Assembly: GCF_002902385.1 (NCBI RefSeq)
Contig: NZ_PPQH01000002.1
Location: forward strand, 32,517 to 96,516
DNA length: 64,000 bases
Direction of reading: 5' to 3'
Source of the DNA: Staphylococcus intermedius NCTC 11048
GTDB lineage: Bacteria; Bacillota; Bacilli; Staphylococcales; Staphylococcaceae
Under the pieces are notes generated by a model. That model was not told where the DNA came from, did not search any database, and was given only the letters and a program-made list of their open reading frames with translations. The position numbers and the translations under genes were made by a program. This document shows, in pieces, positions 34,421-42,404 of this stretch (position 1 is the first letter of the stretch; the number at the start of each line of letters is the position of its first letter).

Positions 34421-34768
34421 ATTAACCATTTTCAAGCAGCAGGTACCATCAACCGCCCGCCCAGTTTTTACGAAAAGGAAGAGAGTTACTTTGTTACCTT
34501 TACCGTTGCTGTCACGCGAGAGTATTTAAGTAAAAACCAAAAGCCCATCACTGATTACTTAAATTGTAAAGCATTCGGTAACATTGCTCTTCAAATTCAT
34601 GAAACGATCCATGAGGGGACAACTGTAGCCATAAGCGGGCAAATCCAAACGAGACGTTATGTTCACAATGATGAAAAACGTTATGCTACAGAATTACTCG
34701 TTTCACAAATCTCTCCAATTGATACAGTAACGATAGTGTCAAACACAAATGAGTTCAACGATGTATAG
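34421..34768 (+). CDS. Single-stranded DNA-binding protein (short, SsbB-like), possible ATT start
   Basis: A protein of about 115 residues with one OB fold: NHFQAAGTINRPPSFYEKEE, then TFTVAVTREYLS, the TDYLNCKAFGNIA core, and GTTVAISGQIQTRRY. It lacks the long acidic-tipped tail of the main SSB, like SsbB of Bacillus, which works in competence. No ATG exists in this frame. AGGAGGTG at 34407-34414 lies seven bases before an ATT (34421). The GTG at 34412 overlaps that site, and a TTG at 34370 would lie inside the promoter. ATT is therefore the best-placed start, as in infC of other bacteria. GTG at 34412 is the alternative. Confidence 0.75.
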   Translation: MNHFQAAGTINRPPSFYEKEESYFVTFTVAVTREYLSKNQKPITDYLNCKAFGNIALQIHETIHEGTTVAISGQIQTRRYVHNDEKRYATELLVSQISPIDTVTIVSNTNEFNDV

Positions 34769-34963
34769 CAAAGCAACAAACAAAGATTTTCAATATCTAA
34801 TCATCCCACCAACTTTTATCAACCCTTCTCAAAGTATATACTCCAATTAAAATAATTCGATTTATCTCACAAGATGACTTTATCTTCAACATATTTATTT
34901 GAGCTCTAATGATATTTGGTATACAGCCGACTATCCAAATTGTTTATCTATCTACCTTAAAAT

Positions 34964-35021
34964 GAGGTGTTTTGGCTATTCAATACGTGAATTGTATTGA
35001 GTGGCCAAGCACCTCTTTTTG
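34964..35021 (+). terminator. Two-part hairpin terminator after the SSB gene
   Basis: GAGGTG (34964-34969) pairs with CACCTC (35010-35015), with GGC/GGCC and CAATAC/GTATTG pairing inside, followed by TTTTT. It stands 195 bp after the SSB stop, ahead of the TPP riboswitch. The sequence from 34769 to 34963 shows nothing else. Confidence 0.8.
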
Positions 35022-35165
35022 AATGAACAGTCCGGAAGAAATGGTAAATAATTAAATTGAGCAATTTGTTTTATTTAACTATACATATATTTCACAATTT
35101 GTTTAGTGATTATACATAATTGAACTTGTGTTGTATTTCTGATACATTAAAAGTAACTCAAAAAG

Positions 35166-35316
35166 AAGGACTACTAGGGGTGCCAATTGATGGCTGAGAT
35201 GAATGGATATTCAGACCCTCTGAACCTGATTTGGATGAAACCAACGTAGGGAAGTAGCACGTGATCACACATGCTTCAAGTGTGTAAACAAGGCTACTTT
35301 TAAGGTAGTCTTTTTT
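35166..35316 (+). ncRNA. TPP riboswitch (thi box) with terminator
   Basis: The aptamer (about 35170-35257) contains AGGGGTGCCAATT, GGCTGAGATGAA, CAGACCCTCTGAACCTGAT and CAACGTAGGGAAGTAG, the conserved core of the thiamine pyrophosphate riboswitch. P1 is CTACT (35171-35175) with AGTAG (35253-35257). A terminator, AGGCTACT with GGTAGTCT followed by T6, lies at 35291-35316. Its 5' arm also contains CTACT (35294-35298), so AGTAG can pair either with P1 or with the terminator arm. TPP binding should favour P1 and termination. It controls tenA-thiD-thiM-thiE. Confidence 0.93.
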
Positions 35317-35337
35317 CATACGTAAAGGAGAATGAAG

Positions 35338-36021
35338 ATGCGTTTTTCAGAACAAATTAAACAAGAAGCTCAACCGATTATTGAACAAATTTTTCATGAT
35401 GGTTTTATACAAGGCATGCTTAAAGGAGATATTGCAACAGAATCTGTCAAACATTATTTACGTGCCGATTCGCGCTATTTGAATGAATTCGCTAAAATAT
35501 ATGCTTTGCTTATACCTAAAGTGAATACGAAAGATGAAATTCAATTTTTAACAGAGCAAATTCAGTTTGCGAGTTCTGGTGAAGTAGAAGCACATCATAT
35601 TTTAGCGGATTACGTCGGTGAAGGTTATCAAAGTATTATTGAACATGGTGATTGGTATCCGTCTGCTGACCATTATATTAAACATATGTATTATCATGCA
35701 TATGCTTTTGACAATGTAGCTTATACAATTGCTGCGATGGCGCCGTGTCCGTATGTTTATCAACAAATTGGGAAAATGGCGATTGAAAATCATCAGTTTG
35801 AAGTAGACCATCCATTAAAAGCATGGTTCGAATTTTACAATAAAGAAATGGACACATTGATGTCGTACATTGATCGATGGTTAGATAGTTATGCAGAAGC
35901 AAGTTCCGAAAAAGTTCAACAACAATTGAAACAAATTTTTCTACAAAGTACAATTCATGAAAGAAAATTTTTCAATATGGCTTATCAACTTGAAAATTGG
36001 GAATATGGAGGAGAGCAATGA
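35338..36021 (+). CDS. tenA: Thiaminase II / aminopyrimidine aminohydrolase TenA
   Basis: A 227-residue TenA that hydrolyses aminomethylpyrimidine breakdown products of thiamine to HMP for salvage. The catalytic cysteine is in MAPCPYVYQQIG and the conserved glutamate in STIHERKFFNMA near the C-terminus. AAAGGAG is seven bases before the ATG at 35338; the ATG at 35332 is too close. It is first in the thi operon and its stop overlaps the thiD start. Confidence 0.95.
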   Translation: MRFSEQIKQEAQPIIEQIFHDGFIQGMLKGDIATESVKHYLRADSRYLNEFAKIYALLIPKVNTKDEIQFLTEQIQFASSGEVEAHHILADYVGEGYQSIIEHGDWYPSADHYIKHMYYHAYAFDNVAYTIAAMAPCPYVYQQIGKMAIENHQFEVDHPLKAWFEFYNKEMDTLMSYIDRWLDSYAEASSEKVQQQLKQIFLQSTIHERKFFNMAYQLENWEYGGEQ

Positions 36022-36827
36022 TGGAAAAACCAAAAATTGCACTAACGATTGCAGGGACAGATCCGAGTGGTGGAGCAGGAGCGATGGCAGATTTGAAAGC
36101 TTTTCATTCTTGCGGCGTGTATGGTATGGCCGCAGTGACAAGTATCGTAGCTCAAAATTCAATGGGTGTGCAACATATTCATAACTTAGAAGCAAGTTGG
36201 TTAGAAGAACAGTTAGCCAGTGTTTTTAATGATGAAATGCCACATGCGTTAAAGACAGGTATGATTCCGACCCCAGAAATGATGGAAGTCATTGCATCGC
36301 ATTTGAAAAAAATAAATATCCCATATGTGATTGACCCAGTCATGGTCGCTAAAAGTGGCGATTCTTTAATGGACCAACAAGTGCGCAACCGCCTCAAAGA
36401 AACGCTACTGCCTTTTGCAGATGTAGCGACACCTAATGTCCCAGAAGCTGAAGAAATCGCTGGTGTCTCAATTGATTCGGTTGAAAAAATTCATCAAGTC
36501 GGTCGCTATTTTATTAAGGATATAGGTTCAAAAGGTGTCATAATTAAAGGGGGACATCTAGAAGGAGATGCCATCGATCATTTATTCACACAAGACGGTC
36601 ATTATGAATTTAAAAGCGAGCGCTATCCAACAAAACATACACACGGCACGGGTTGTACATTTTCAGCCGTCATAACAGCAGAATTAGCTAAAGGAAAATC
36701 AGTTTATGATGCTGTAGCTAAAGCCAAAAAATACATTTCATTAGCGATTCAATATACACCAGAAATTGGTAAAGGGCGTGGTCCTGTGAATCACTTTGCA
36801 TATGAAAAATTAAATGGGTGGGATTAA
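36021..36827 (+). CDS. thiD: Hydroxymethylpyrimidine/phosphomethylpyrimidine kinase
   Basis: A 268-residue ribokinase-fold enzyme that phosphorylates HMP twice to HMP-PP. N-terminal [19 protein letters not shown] and the anion-hole [15 protein letters not shown] are characteristic. GGAGGAG precedes two consecutive ATGs; the second (36021) has better spacing. It overlaps the tenA stop by one base. Confidence 0.96.
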   Translation: MEKPKIALTIAGTDPSGGAGAMADLKAFHSCGVYGMAAVTSIVAQNSMGVQHIHNLEASWLEEQLASVFNDEMPHALKTGMIPTPEMMEVIASHLKKINIPYVIDPVMVAKSGDSLMDQQVRNRLKETLLPFADVATPNVPEAEEIAGVSIDSVEKIHQVGRYFIKDIGSKGVIIKGGHLEGDAIDHLFTQDGHYEFKSERYPTKHTHGTGCTFSAVITAELAKGKSVYDAVAKAKKYISLAIQYTPEIGKGRGPVNHFAYEKLNGWD

Positions 36828-36828
36828 C

Positions 36829-37632
36829 ATGAATTATTTAGCAGAAGTGAGAAAACAACAGCCGCTTGTCGTTTGTTATACGAATGATGTCGTTAAAAAC
36901 TTCACAGCGAATGGTTTGTTAAGCATGGGTGCAAGTCCAGCGATGAGTGAGGCGCCAGAAGAAGCTGAAGATTTTTTTAAAGTCACTCAAGGATTATTAA
37001 TCAATATAGGGACGTTAACATCAAGAAATAGTGAAGACATGTTGGCAATTGCGAAAACTGCGAATCGAATGGGTGTACCTATCGTATTTGATCCTGTAGC
37101 AGTGGGCGCTTCACAATTCCGTAAAGATTTTTGCCAACGCTTTTTAGAAGAAATTGATGTGACTGTCATTAAAGGTAACGCATCTGAAATCATGACATTA
37201 GTTGATATGGCTACGACGATGAAGGGAACGGATAGTGCTTCAGACATTGATGTTGTCAGCATTGCACGCCAAGCTTATGAAAAGTATCAAACCGCTATTG
37301 TCGTATCTGGTAAAGAAGACGTCATTGTACAAGATGGCAATGTAGTCGTCTTATCAAACGGCTCCCCATTGCTAACAAAAATCACAGGGGCAGGCTGTTT
37401 ATTAGGTGCTGTAGTTGCCAGCTTTCTATTAGGTGAAACGCGACCTGCTATCGATCAGCTCATTGAAGCTGTTTCGTATTATAACATTTCTGCAGAACAG
37501 GCTGAATTACATGAAGGTGCAGATTTGCCAGGAACATTTTTAGTTGCTTTTATTGATGCATTAAATCAAACATTAGCTGAATCCTATTTATTGGAGATTA
37601 AAAAGAGAGAAGTGAGTGAGCATGACATTTAA
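36829..37632 (+). CDS. thiM: Hydroxyethylthiazole kinase
   Basis: A 267-residue kinase salvaging the thiazole half of thiamine. [35 protein letters not shown] and [17 protein letters not shown] are the family blocks, with the catalytic Cys in GAGC. It begins one base after the thiD stop codon and overlaps thiE by eleven bases. Confidence 0.96.
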   Translation: MNYLAEVRKQQPLVVCYTNDVVKNFTANGLLSMGASPAMSEAPEEAEDFFKVTQGLLINIGTLTSRNSEDMLAIAKTANRMGVPIVFDPVAVGASQFRKDFCQRFLEEIDVTVIKGNASEIMTLVDMATTMKGTDSASDIDVVSIARQAYEKYQTAIVVSGKEDVIVQDGNVVVLSNGSPLLTKITGAGCLLGAVVASFLLGETRPAIDQLIEAVSYYNISAEQAELHEGADLPGTFLVAFIDALNQTLAESYLLEIKKREVSEHDI

Positions 37633-38260
37633 TCGCAAACAATTATGCGTGTATTTTATTGCAGGAACACAAGATGTCAAACAAGGGCGTTTAGATGACA
37701 TTTTAAAAGAAGCGTTAGAAGCGGGCATTACAATGTTTCAATTTCGTGAAAAAGGGGCGTCATCTTTAAAAGGTGATGAGAAAAAAGCGATGGCGATTCG
37801 TTTAAGAGATTTGTGCCGTCAATATCACGCGCCCTTTATAGTGAATGATGATATTGACTTAGCTATTGAAATCGATGCGGATGGAATTCATGTAGGACAA
37901 GATGATGCGAAAGTAGAATCATTTCAGCATTTGTTAGAAGATAAAATTATCGGACTAAGTGTCGGAAGTTTTGCAGAATATGATCAATCTGATCTCACTC
38001 ATGTCGATTACATTGGTGTCGGACCAGTGTATGAAACAAGTTCTAAGCTTGATGCAAGTAAGCCAGGCGGTATCCGGTTAATTCGCCGTATGCGAGAGTA
38101 TGATGACACCATTCCGATTGTTGCTATTGGTGGCATCACGGAAGAAAATGTTGCACCGATTATTAAAAATGGCGCTGATGGTATTGCGACGATTTCTTCT
38201 ATTACACATAGCAAAGATATCGAAAAATCTGTGAAACGTTACTTGCAATATTTTAAATAA
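37622..38260 (+). CDS. thiE: Thiamine-phosphate synthase
   Basis: A 212-residue TIM barrel joining HMP-PP and thiazole phosphate to thiamine phosphate. The diphosphate-binding [41 protein letters not shown] and [10 protein letters not shown] are present. There is no thiC or thiazole synthase gene nearby, so this operon performs salvage and joining rather than full synthesis, as in S. aureus. Confidence 0.96.
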   Translation: MTFNRKQLCVYFIAGTQDVKQGRLDDILKEALEAGITMFQFREKGASSLKGDEKKAMAIRLRDLCRQYHAPFIVNDDIDLAIEIDADGIHVGQDDAKVESFQHLLEDKIIGLSVGSFAEYDQSDLTHVDYIGVGPVYETSSKLDASKPGGIRLIRRMREYDDTIPIVAIGGITEENVAPIIKNGADGIATISSITHSKDIEKSVKRYLQYFK

Positions 38261-38348
38261 AGTTCATTTTATACCGATATATATTTCCACCATGTCTATT
38301 TCTATGATAAAATATCATTTATGTGAATATATCATTAGAGGTGGAAAA

Positions 38349-39215
38349 ATGAAGAACAAAGCGTTAATGACAATGCTTGCAGGTGTAGTTTTACTTCTAG
38401 CGGGGTGTGACTATAGTAAACCAAGTAATAGAGACGGATTCTTTTTCAATACGTTTGTTCAACCAATGGATAACACGATTCACTGGTTGGGGGATCATTT
38501 AAATAATAATTATGGTTTAGCTATTATTATCATCGTATTGGTTGTACGTATCGTCTTATTACCTTTCATGTTATCGAACTATAAAAACATGCACATGATG
38601 CGCGAAAAAATGAAAATTGCGAAACCTGAAATTACAGAAGCGCAAGAAAAAGTAAAACGTGCACGTACTCAAGAAGACAAAATGGCAGCAAACCAAGAAA
38701 TGATGCAAGTATACAAAAAATACAACATGAATCCAATGGCTAGTATGTTAGGGTGTTTACCACTCATACTTCAAATGCCAATCATCATGGGATTATTCTT
38801 CGTCTTAAAATATCCGTCAGGTGGCGGTATTACGAAGTATTCAGACTTCATGTGGTTCCAATTAGATAAACCAGATATTTGGATTACAATTATTGCGGGT
38901 GTCCTTTATTTCATCCAAGCATACGTTTCAAGTTTAAATATGCCACAAGAACAACGTCAAATGGGTTACATGATGATGATTATCTCACCAATTATGATTG
39001 TGTGGATTTCATTTAGTTCTGCAGCGGCATTAGGTTTATATTGGTCAGTATCAGCTGCTTTCCTTGTGATTCAAACTTATATTGCAAATGTAATATATGG
39101 TAAAAAAGCAAGAGAAGAAGTTGCACCATTAATTAAAAAGTTTGAAGCAGAAAAAAAAGGCAATAAAACAGGTAAAAACACACAAGTTGTAAGTAAAAAG
39201 AACAAAAAGAAATAA
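38349..39215 (+). CDS. yidC: Membrane protein insertase YidC/OxaA (lipoprotein form)
   Basis: A 288-residue insertase that places proteins in the cytoplasmic membrane with or without Sec. The signal peptide ends in the lipobox LLLAGC with acylated Cys20. Five membrane segments follow, with the conserved positively charged groove region ([16 protein letters not shown]), and the tail is strongly basic (KKNKKK), which can contact the ribosome. GAGGTGG stands before the ATG at 38349. Its position after thiE is as in S. aureus. A perfect bidirectional terminator follows. Confidence 0.95.
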   Translation: MKNKALMTMLAGVVLLLAGCDYSKPSNRDGFFFNTFVQPMDNTIHWLGDHLNNNYGLAIIIIVLVVRIVLLPFMLSNYKNMHMMREKMKIAKPEITEAQEKVKRARTQEDKMAANQEMMQVYKKYNMNPMASMLGCLPLILQMPIIMGLFFVLKYPSGGGITKYSDFMWFQLDKPDIWITIIAGVLYFIQAYVSSLNMPQEQRQMGYMMMIISPIMIVWISFSSAAALGLYWSVSAAFLVIQTYIANVIYGKKAREEVAPLIKKFEAEKKGNKTGKNTQVVSKKNKKK

Positions 39216-39231
39216 TCGTAGCACATAGCAT

Positions 39232-39265
39232 AAAAAGGCTAGGAACGCTTTGTTCCTAGCCTTTT
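39232..39265. terminator. Bidirectional terminator between yidC and the HD hydrolase gene
   Basis: AAAAAGGCTAGGAAC and GTTCCTAGCCTTTTT are perfect arms around GCTTT. The stop codon of the convergent HD gene lies inside the hairpin. Confidence 0.95.
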
Positions 39266-39927
39266 TGCTGTGCATGATCATTTGTATCTGTGTCCCATTC
39301 GTCAAAAAATTGTTGTAAAAAGCTTTCCATGAAGGCGTGCCGTTGCTGTGCCATCTTTGCTGCGACAGGTGTATTCATTAAATCTTTTAATTGAAGTAAC
39401 TTTTCAAAGAAGTGTTTAATTGCGGATGGTGGCAATACATCCAGGTCTGTCATTTTTTGCATTTCAGTTAAATGATGTGCGCCGGTCCACATAGGTTCAT
39501 GAAAGTGACCGGCAAATTGGAATGTACGTGCAATGCCAATAGCACCGATTGCATCAAGTCTGTCAGCATCTTGTACTATTTGTGCTTCGATTGTTTTGAG
39601 CGTGCCAACTGTTTTAGATTTTCGAAAGCTCATATGGTCGATAATATAAAAAATGGCTTCTTGGTCATCGGATGACACCCCTTGTTCGTCTAAAAACTTC
39701 GATAGTATTTGACGGGCACTTTCGGCATCAACTAATTTGTCATCAACAGTGTCATGGAGGAGTGATGCCATTTCGATTTGGTCTTGGTTCGCTGACGGAT
39801 AGTGTTGGGCGATTTTAAGTGCGAGCTTTCTCACACGCAATACATGTGCGATGTCATGTCCGCTGCTATCATGTTGATGAGCTGTTTTCATATATTGTTC
39901 TGCTGCTTGAATCACATGTGGTTTCAT
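39256..39927 (-). CDS. HD-domain phosphohydrolase (YpgQ-like)
   Basis: A 223-residue protein with the metal-binding HD pattern: GHDIAHVLRVRK (first His), ASLLHDTVDD (His-Asp pair) and VQDADRLDAIGAIGIARTF (final Asp). Relatives such as Bacillus YpgQ hydrolyse nucleoside triphosphates to pyrophosphate and monophosphate; the substrate here is unproven. It ends inside the shared terminator with yidC and lies 22 bases downstream of cls on the same strand, so the two may be co-transcribed. Confidence 0.88.
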   Translation of the reverse strand: MKPHVIQAAEQYMKTAHQHDSSGHDIAHVLRVRKLALKIAQHYPSANQDQIEMASLLHDTVDDKLVDAESARQILSKFLDEQGVSSDDQEAIFYIIDHMSFRKSKTVGTLKTIEAQIVQDADRLDAIGAIGIARTFQFAGHFHEPMWTGAHHLTEMQKMTDLDVLPPSAIKHFFEKLLQLKDLMNTPVAAKMAQQRHAFMESFLQQFFDEWDTDTNDHAQQKG

Positions 39928-39949
39928 ATTATTATGTCATTCCTTAATT

Positions 39950-41440
39950 TTATAAAATAGGGGAGAGCAGTTGACTCACGGATTCTTTAAATTTAATCCA
40001 TAAGCTCCGTTGTGCATAACGCTCTTTTGTCAATTCACTACAAACTTTTAAATCTTCTTCAAAACTTTCGCGTACTTCTCTTGCTAATTTTTCATTATAA
40101 ACAAATGCATTCACTTCAAAATTTAAAGTAAAGCTACGGTTATCCATATTTGTTGTGCCTATACTCGTGATTTCATCATCAATGGTTAATGTTTTCGCGT
40201 GTAAAAAGCCATTATCATAAAGGTAAACACGGGCACCAGCTTCGATTAAACTCGCTACATTTCTATATGTGGCCCAGTAAACGAATGGATGATCAGGTTT
40301 CGATGGAATCATAATATTGACGTTAACACCGCCTAAAGCAGCAATTTTGAGTGCGTCCATAAAAGCTTCATCAGGGACGAAATAAGGGGTTTGAATATAA
40401 ATGTCATTTTTTGCCATCGATATCATTTTTAAATAACCATATTTGACTTGTTCCCAAAATTCGTCTGGACCACTAGACGCAATCTGTACACCGATATTGC
40501 CAGTATGCGTATGTTGAGGTTTTGGGAAATATTGACTACTATACGTAATATTGTCACGGTGCGATTGAGAGTTCCAATCTAAAATGAAACGCAACTGAAG
40601 TGCACTGACAGCATTTCCTTGAATACGCAAATGTGTATCGCGCCAGTACCCGAATTTTTTAGATAAGCCGAGATATTCATTTCCCACATTAAAACCGCCC
40701 ACATAACCGATTTGTCCATCAATGACTACAATTTTTCGGTGATTTCGATTGTTCATACGTAAATTGATGAGCGGGAGTTTAGAAGGGAAAAATGATTCTA
40801 CATGACCGCCTTTTTCTTTAAAACGTTTAAAATCACGTAATGTTAATGAACGAGACCCCATATCGTCGTATAACATTTTGACTTCCACACCTTGTTCAAG
40901 CTTTTCTTCTAACAATTTCAATATACTTTTACCAAGGGCATCGTGACGGAAAATATAATATTGAATATGTATGTATCTCTCGGCATGACGAATGTCTTCT
41001 TTTAAACGAGCGAACTTTTCGTTACCATCTGTTAATAGTTCAATTTCGTTGTTATTCGTATAAAAGGCAGCGTTGTTATACAGTAACATTTGTATCATAC
41101 GACTGTAATTTTGAATATGTGGATTGTCCGTTTCAAACTCGCCATTTTTAATTGCAGTGAGCTGTTCATTCACAATAGAATCTAAACCGATACGATCTTG
41201 CTTTTCAAGTTTGAAAATGGACTTTCGTTGGATTTGTCGTCCAAATAATAAATAGAGTACAAATCCTATCAGTGGAAATAATCCTAAAACAAAAATCCAC
41301 GCCCAAATGGAGCTTGCACTTCTTCGTTCCATAAAAATAATGGTAAAAATGAAGATTAAATTTAACAAAAATGCACCAATTAATAAGTAATTGAGCAGTA
41401 CATTTTGATTGTAAAATATCGCATAAAAAAACTCTGGCAT
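39950..41440 (-). CDS. cls: Cardiolipin synthase
   Basis: A 496-residue membrane enzyme that condenses two phosphatidylglycerols into cardiolipin and glycerol. Two N-terminal membrane helices ([39 protein letters not shown]) precede two phospholipase D motifs, [17 protein letters not shown] and [24 protein letters not shown] is nine bases before the ATG at 41440. Staphylococci have two cls genes. By position next to yidC this corresponds to the main one (cls2 in S. aureus), which is inference. Confidence 0.94.
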   Translation of the reverse strand: MPEFFYAIFYNQNVLLNYLLIGAFLLNLIFIFTIIFMERRSASSIWAWIFVLGLFPLIGFVLYLLFGRQIQRKSIFKLEKQDRIGLDSIVNEQLTAIKNGEFETDNPHIQNYSRMIQMLLYNNAAFYTNNNEIELLTDGNEKFARLKEDIRHAERYIHIQYYIFRHDALGKSILKLLEEKLEQGVEVKMLYDDMGSRSLTLRDFKRFKEKGGHVESFFPSKLPLINLRMNNRNHRKIVVIDGQIGYVGGFNVGNEYLGLSKKFGYWRDTHLRIQGNAVSALQLRFILDWNSQSHRDNITYSSQYFPKPQHTHTGNIGVQIASSGPDEFWEQVKYGYLKMISMAKNDIYIQTPYFVPDEAFMDALKIAALGGVNVNIMIPSKPDHPFVYWATYRNVASLIEAGARVYLYDNGFLHAKTLTIDDEITSIGTTNMDNRSFTLNFEVNAFVYNEKLAREVRESFEEDLKVCSELTKERYAQRSLWIKFKESVSQLLSPIL

Positions 41441-41510
41441 CACTTTTATCTCCTTTTTCGTGAAGTGCTTTTATTGTATCATGTTCTTTAAAATAGAGAA
41501 ATTTTACGCA

Positions 41511-41539
41511 TTGACATATACCTATACAGGGTATATCAT
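41511..41539 (+). promoter_or_regulatory. csoR promoter with CsoR operator
   Basis: TTGACA (41511-41516), a 17-bp spacer and TATCAT (41534-41539). The spacer holds the imperfect palindrome ATACCTATACAGGGTAT (41518-41534). The reverse complement of this site differs at only two positions from a second site before copA (42375-42391). The GC-flanked ATACC...GGGTAT form is that of known copper-sensing CsoR operators. Confidence 0.85.
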
Positions 41540-41571
41540 GAAAGTATCAAAATGAATCTGGGGGATGTGAC

Positions 41572-41859
41572 ATGACTGAACAAGCACATCATTCTGAAGA
41601 AATTAAACGTAACTTGAAGTCGCGTTTGAATCGTATTGAAGGTCAAGTAAAAGCAATTAACCGTATGATAGATGAGGATGTCTATTGTGATGACGTGTTG
41701 ACGCAAATTAGAGCAACACGTTCAGCGTTAAATAGTGTGGCATCACGTTTATTAGATCATCATATGAAAGGTTGTATTATGCATAAGATTGAAGCGGGCC
41801 ACCAAGAGGAAGCGATGGAAGAGTTATTAGTCACTTTTCAAAAACTCATGAAAGATTAA
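41572..41859 (+). CDS. csoR: Copper-sensing repressor CsoR
   Basis: A 95-residue all-helical repressor of the CsoR/RcnR family. The Cu(I) ligands match the copper branch in spacing: Cys39 (VYCDDV), His64 and Cys68 (DHHMKGC). Arg/Lys-rich helix 1 (RNLKSRLNRIEGQVKAI) binds DNA. It probably represses its own operon and copA through the two operators, and releases them on binding Cu(I). GGGGGATG precedes the ATG. Confidence 0.95.
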   Translation: MTEQAHHSEEIKRNLKSRLNRIEGQVKAINRMIDEDVYCDDVLTQIRATRSALNSVASRLLDHHMKGCIMHKIEAGHQEEAMEELLVTFQKLMKD

Positions 41860-41871
41860 TGGGGGACATTT

Positions 41872-42093
41872 ATGGAAACGGGTTATGTTAAAGTCACACA
41901 ACTGACAACTGAAGTACAGCAACAACAGCTATCTGAACGCTTGCTTCGTTTAATCGGTGTAGTGTCTGTAGATATTGATATGACAACACAAACTTTGGCA
42001 CTCACTTATGATACACCGGCAAATTTGAATACGATAGAAAAAGAAATTTATGATGCAGGGTTTCCTGTTATCCAATCATATAAAGGAGTGTAA
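41872..42093 (+). CDS. csoZ: HMA-like protein without CxxC (CsoZ-like)
   Basis: A 73-residue protein with the beta-alpha-beta-beta-alpha-beta outline of a heavy-metal-associated domain (YVKVTQL..., VVSVDIDMTTQTLALTYD, IEKEIYDAGFPV). It contains no cysteine at all, so it cannot bind metal through CxxC. Its place directly after csoR corresponds to csoZ of S. aureus, a proposed copper chaperone partner. The gene name is by position and fold outline. It lies 12 bases after csoR and 4 bases before copZ. Confidence 0.7.
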   Translation: METGYVKVTQLTTEVQQQQLSERLLRLIGVVSVDIDMTTQTLALTYDTPANLNTIEKEIYDAGFPVIQSYKGV

Positions 42094-42097
42094 AAAA

Positions 42098-42304
42098 ATG
42101 GCAAAACATAGCATTAAAGTAGAAGGTATGACTTGTGCACATTGCAAAGCAGCAGTAGAAGGTGCAGTTAAAGAAAATGAATATGTCACACACGTAGAAG
42201 CATTTCCAGCTGACAACAAAGTAGAAGTTGAAGTGACAGATGACAGTGCATTAACTGATGTGAAACAACGCATTTACGATCAAGGGTACGACGTCGTATC
42301 ATAA
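42098..42304 (+). CDS. copZ: Copper chaperone CopZ
   Basis: A 68-residue heavy-metal-associated domain with the copper motif GMTCAHC (Cys13, Cys16). It carries Cu(I) to the export ATPase CopA. AAGGAG lies at good spacing before the ATG at 42098. A strong hairpin (42318-42357) separates it from copA, so copZ and copA can be expressed at different levels. Confidence 0.95.
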   Translation: MAKHSIKVEGMTCAHCKAAVEGAVKENEYVTHVEAFPADNKVEVEVTDDSALTDVKQRIYDQGYDVVS

Positions 42305-42317
42305 TTTAACATGAATC

Positions 42318-42357
42318 AGGGCTTAATTTTTCATTGCAGAGATGAGAAGTAAGCCCT
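42318..42357 (+). terminator. Hairpin between copZ and copA
   Basis: AGGGCTTA pairs with TAAGCCCT, and inside it TTTTCAT pairs with ATGAGAA, giving about 15 bp of stem. The T-tract is weak. It likely ends or processes the csoR-csoZ-copZ message before the second CsoR site. Confidence 0.7.
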
Positions 42358-42374
42358 CATTTCATATCAATAAT

Positions 42375-42391
42375 ATACCCACTATAGGTAT
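42375..42391 (+). promoter_or_regulatory. Second CsoR operator, before copA
   Basis: ATACCCACTATAGGTAT, 17 bp, is nearly the reverse complement of the csoR operator (two differences). It ends immediately before the copA ribosome site TAGGAGATGA, so bound CsoR would block the start of copA transcription. No convincing -35/-10 pair was found around it. Confidence 0.8.
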
Positions 42392-42404
42392 AGGAGATGA
42401 CATA

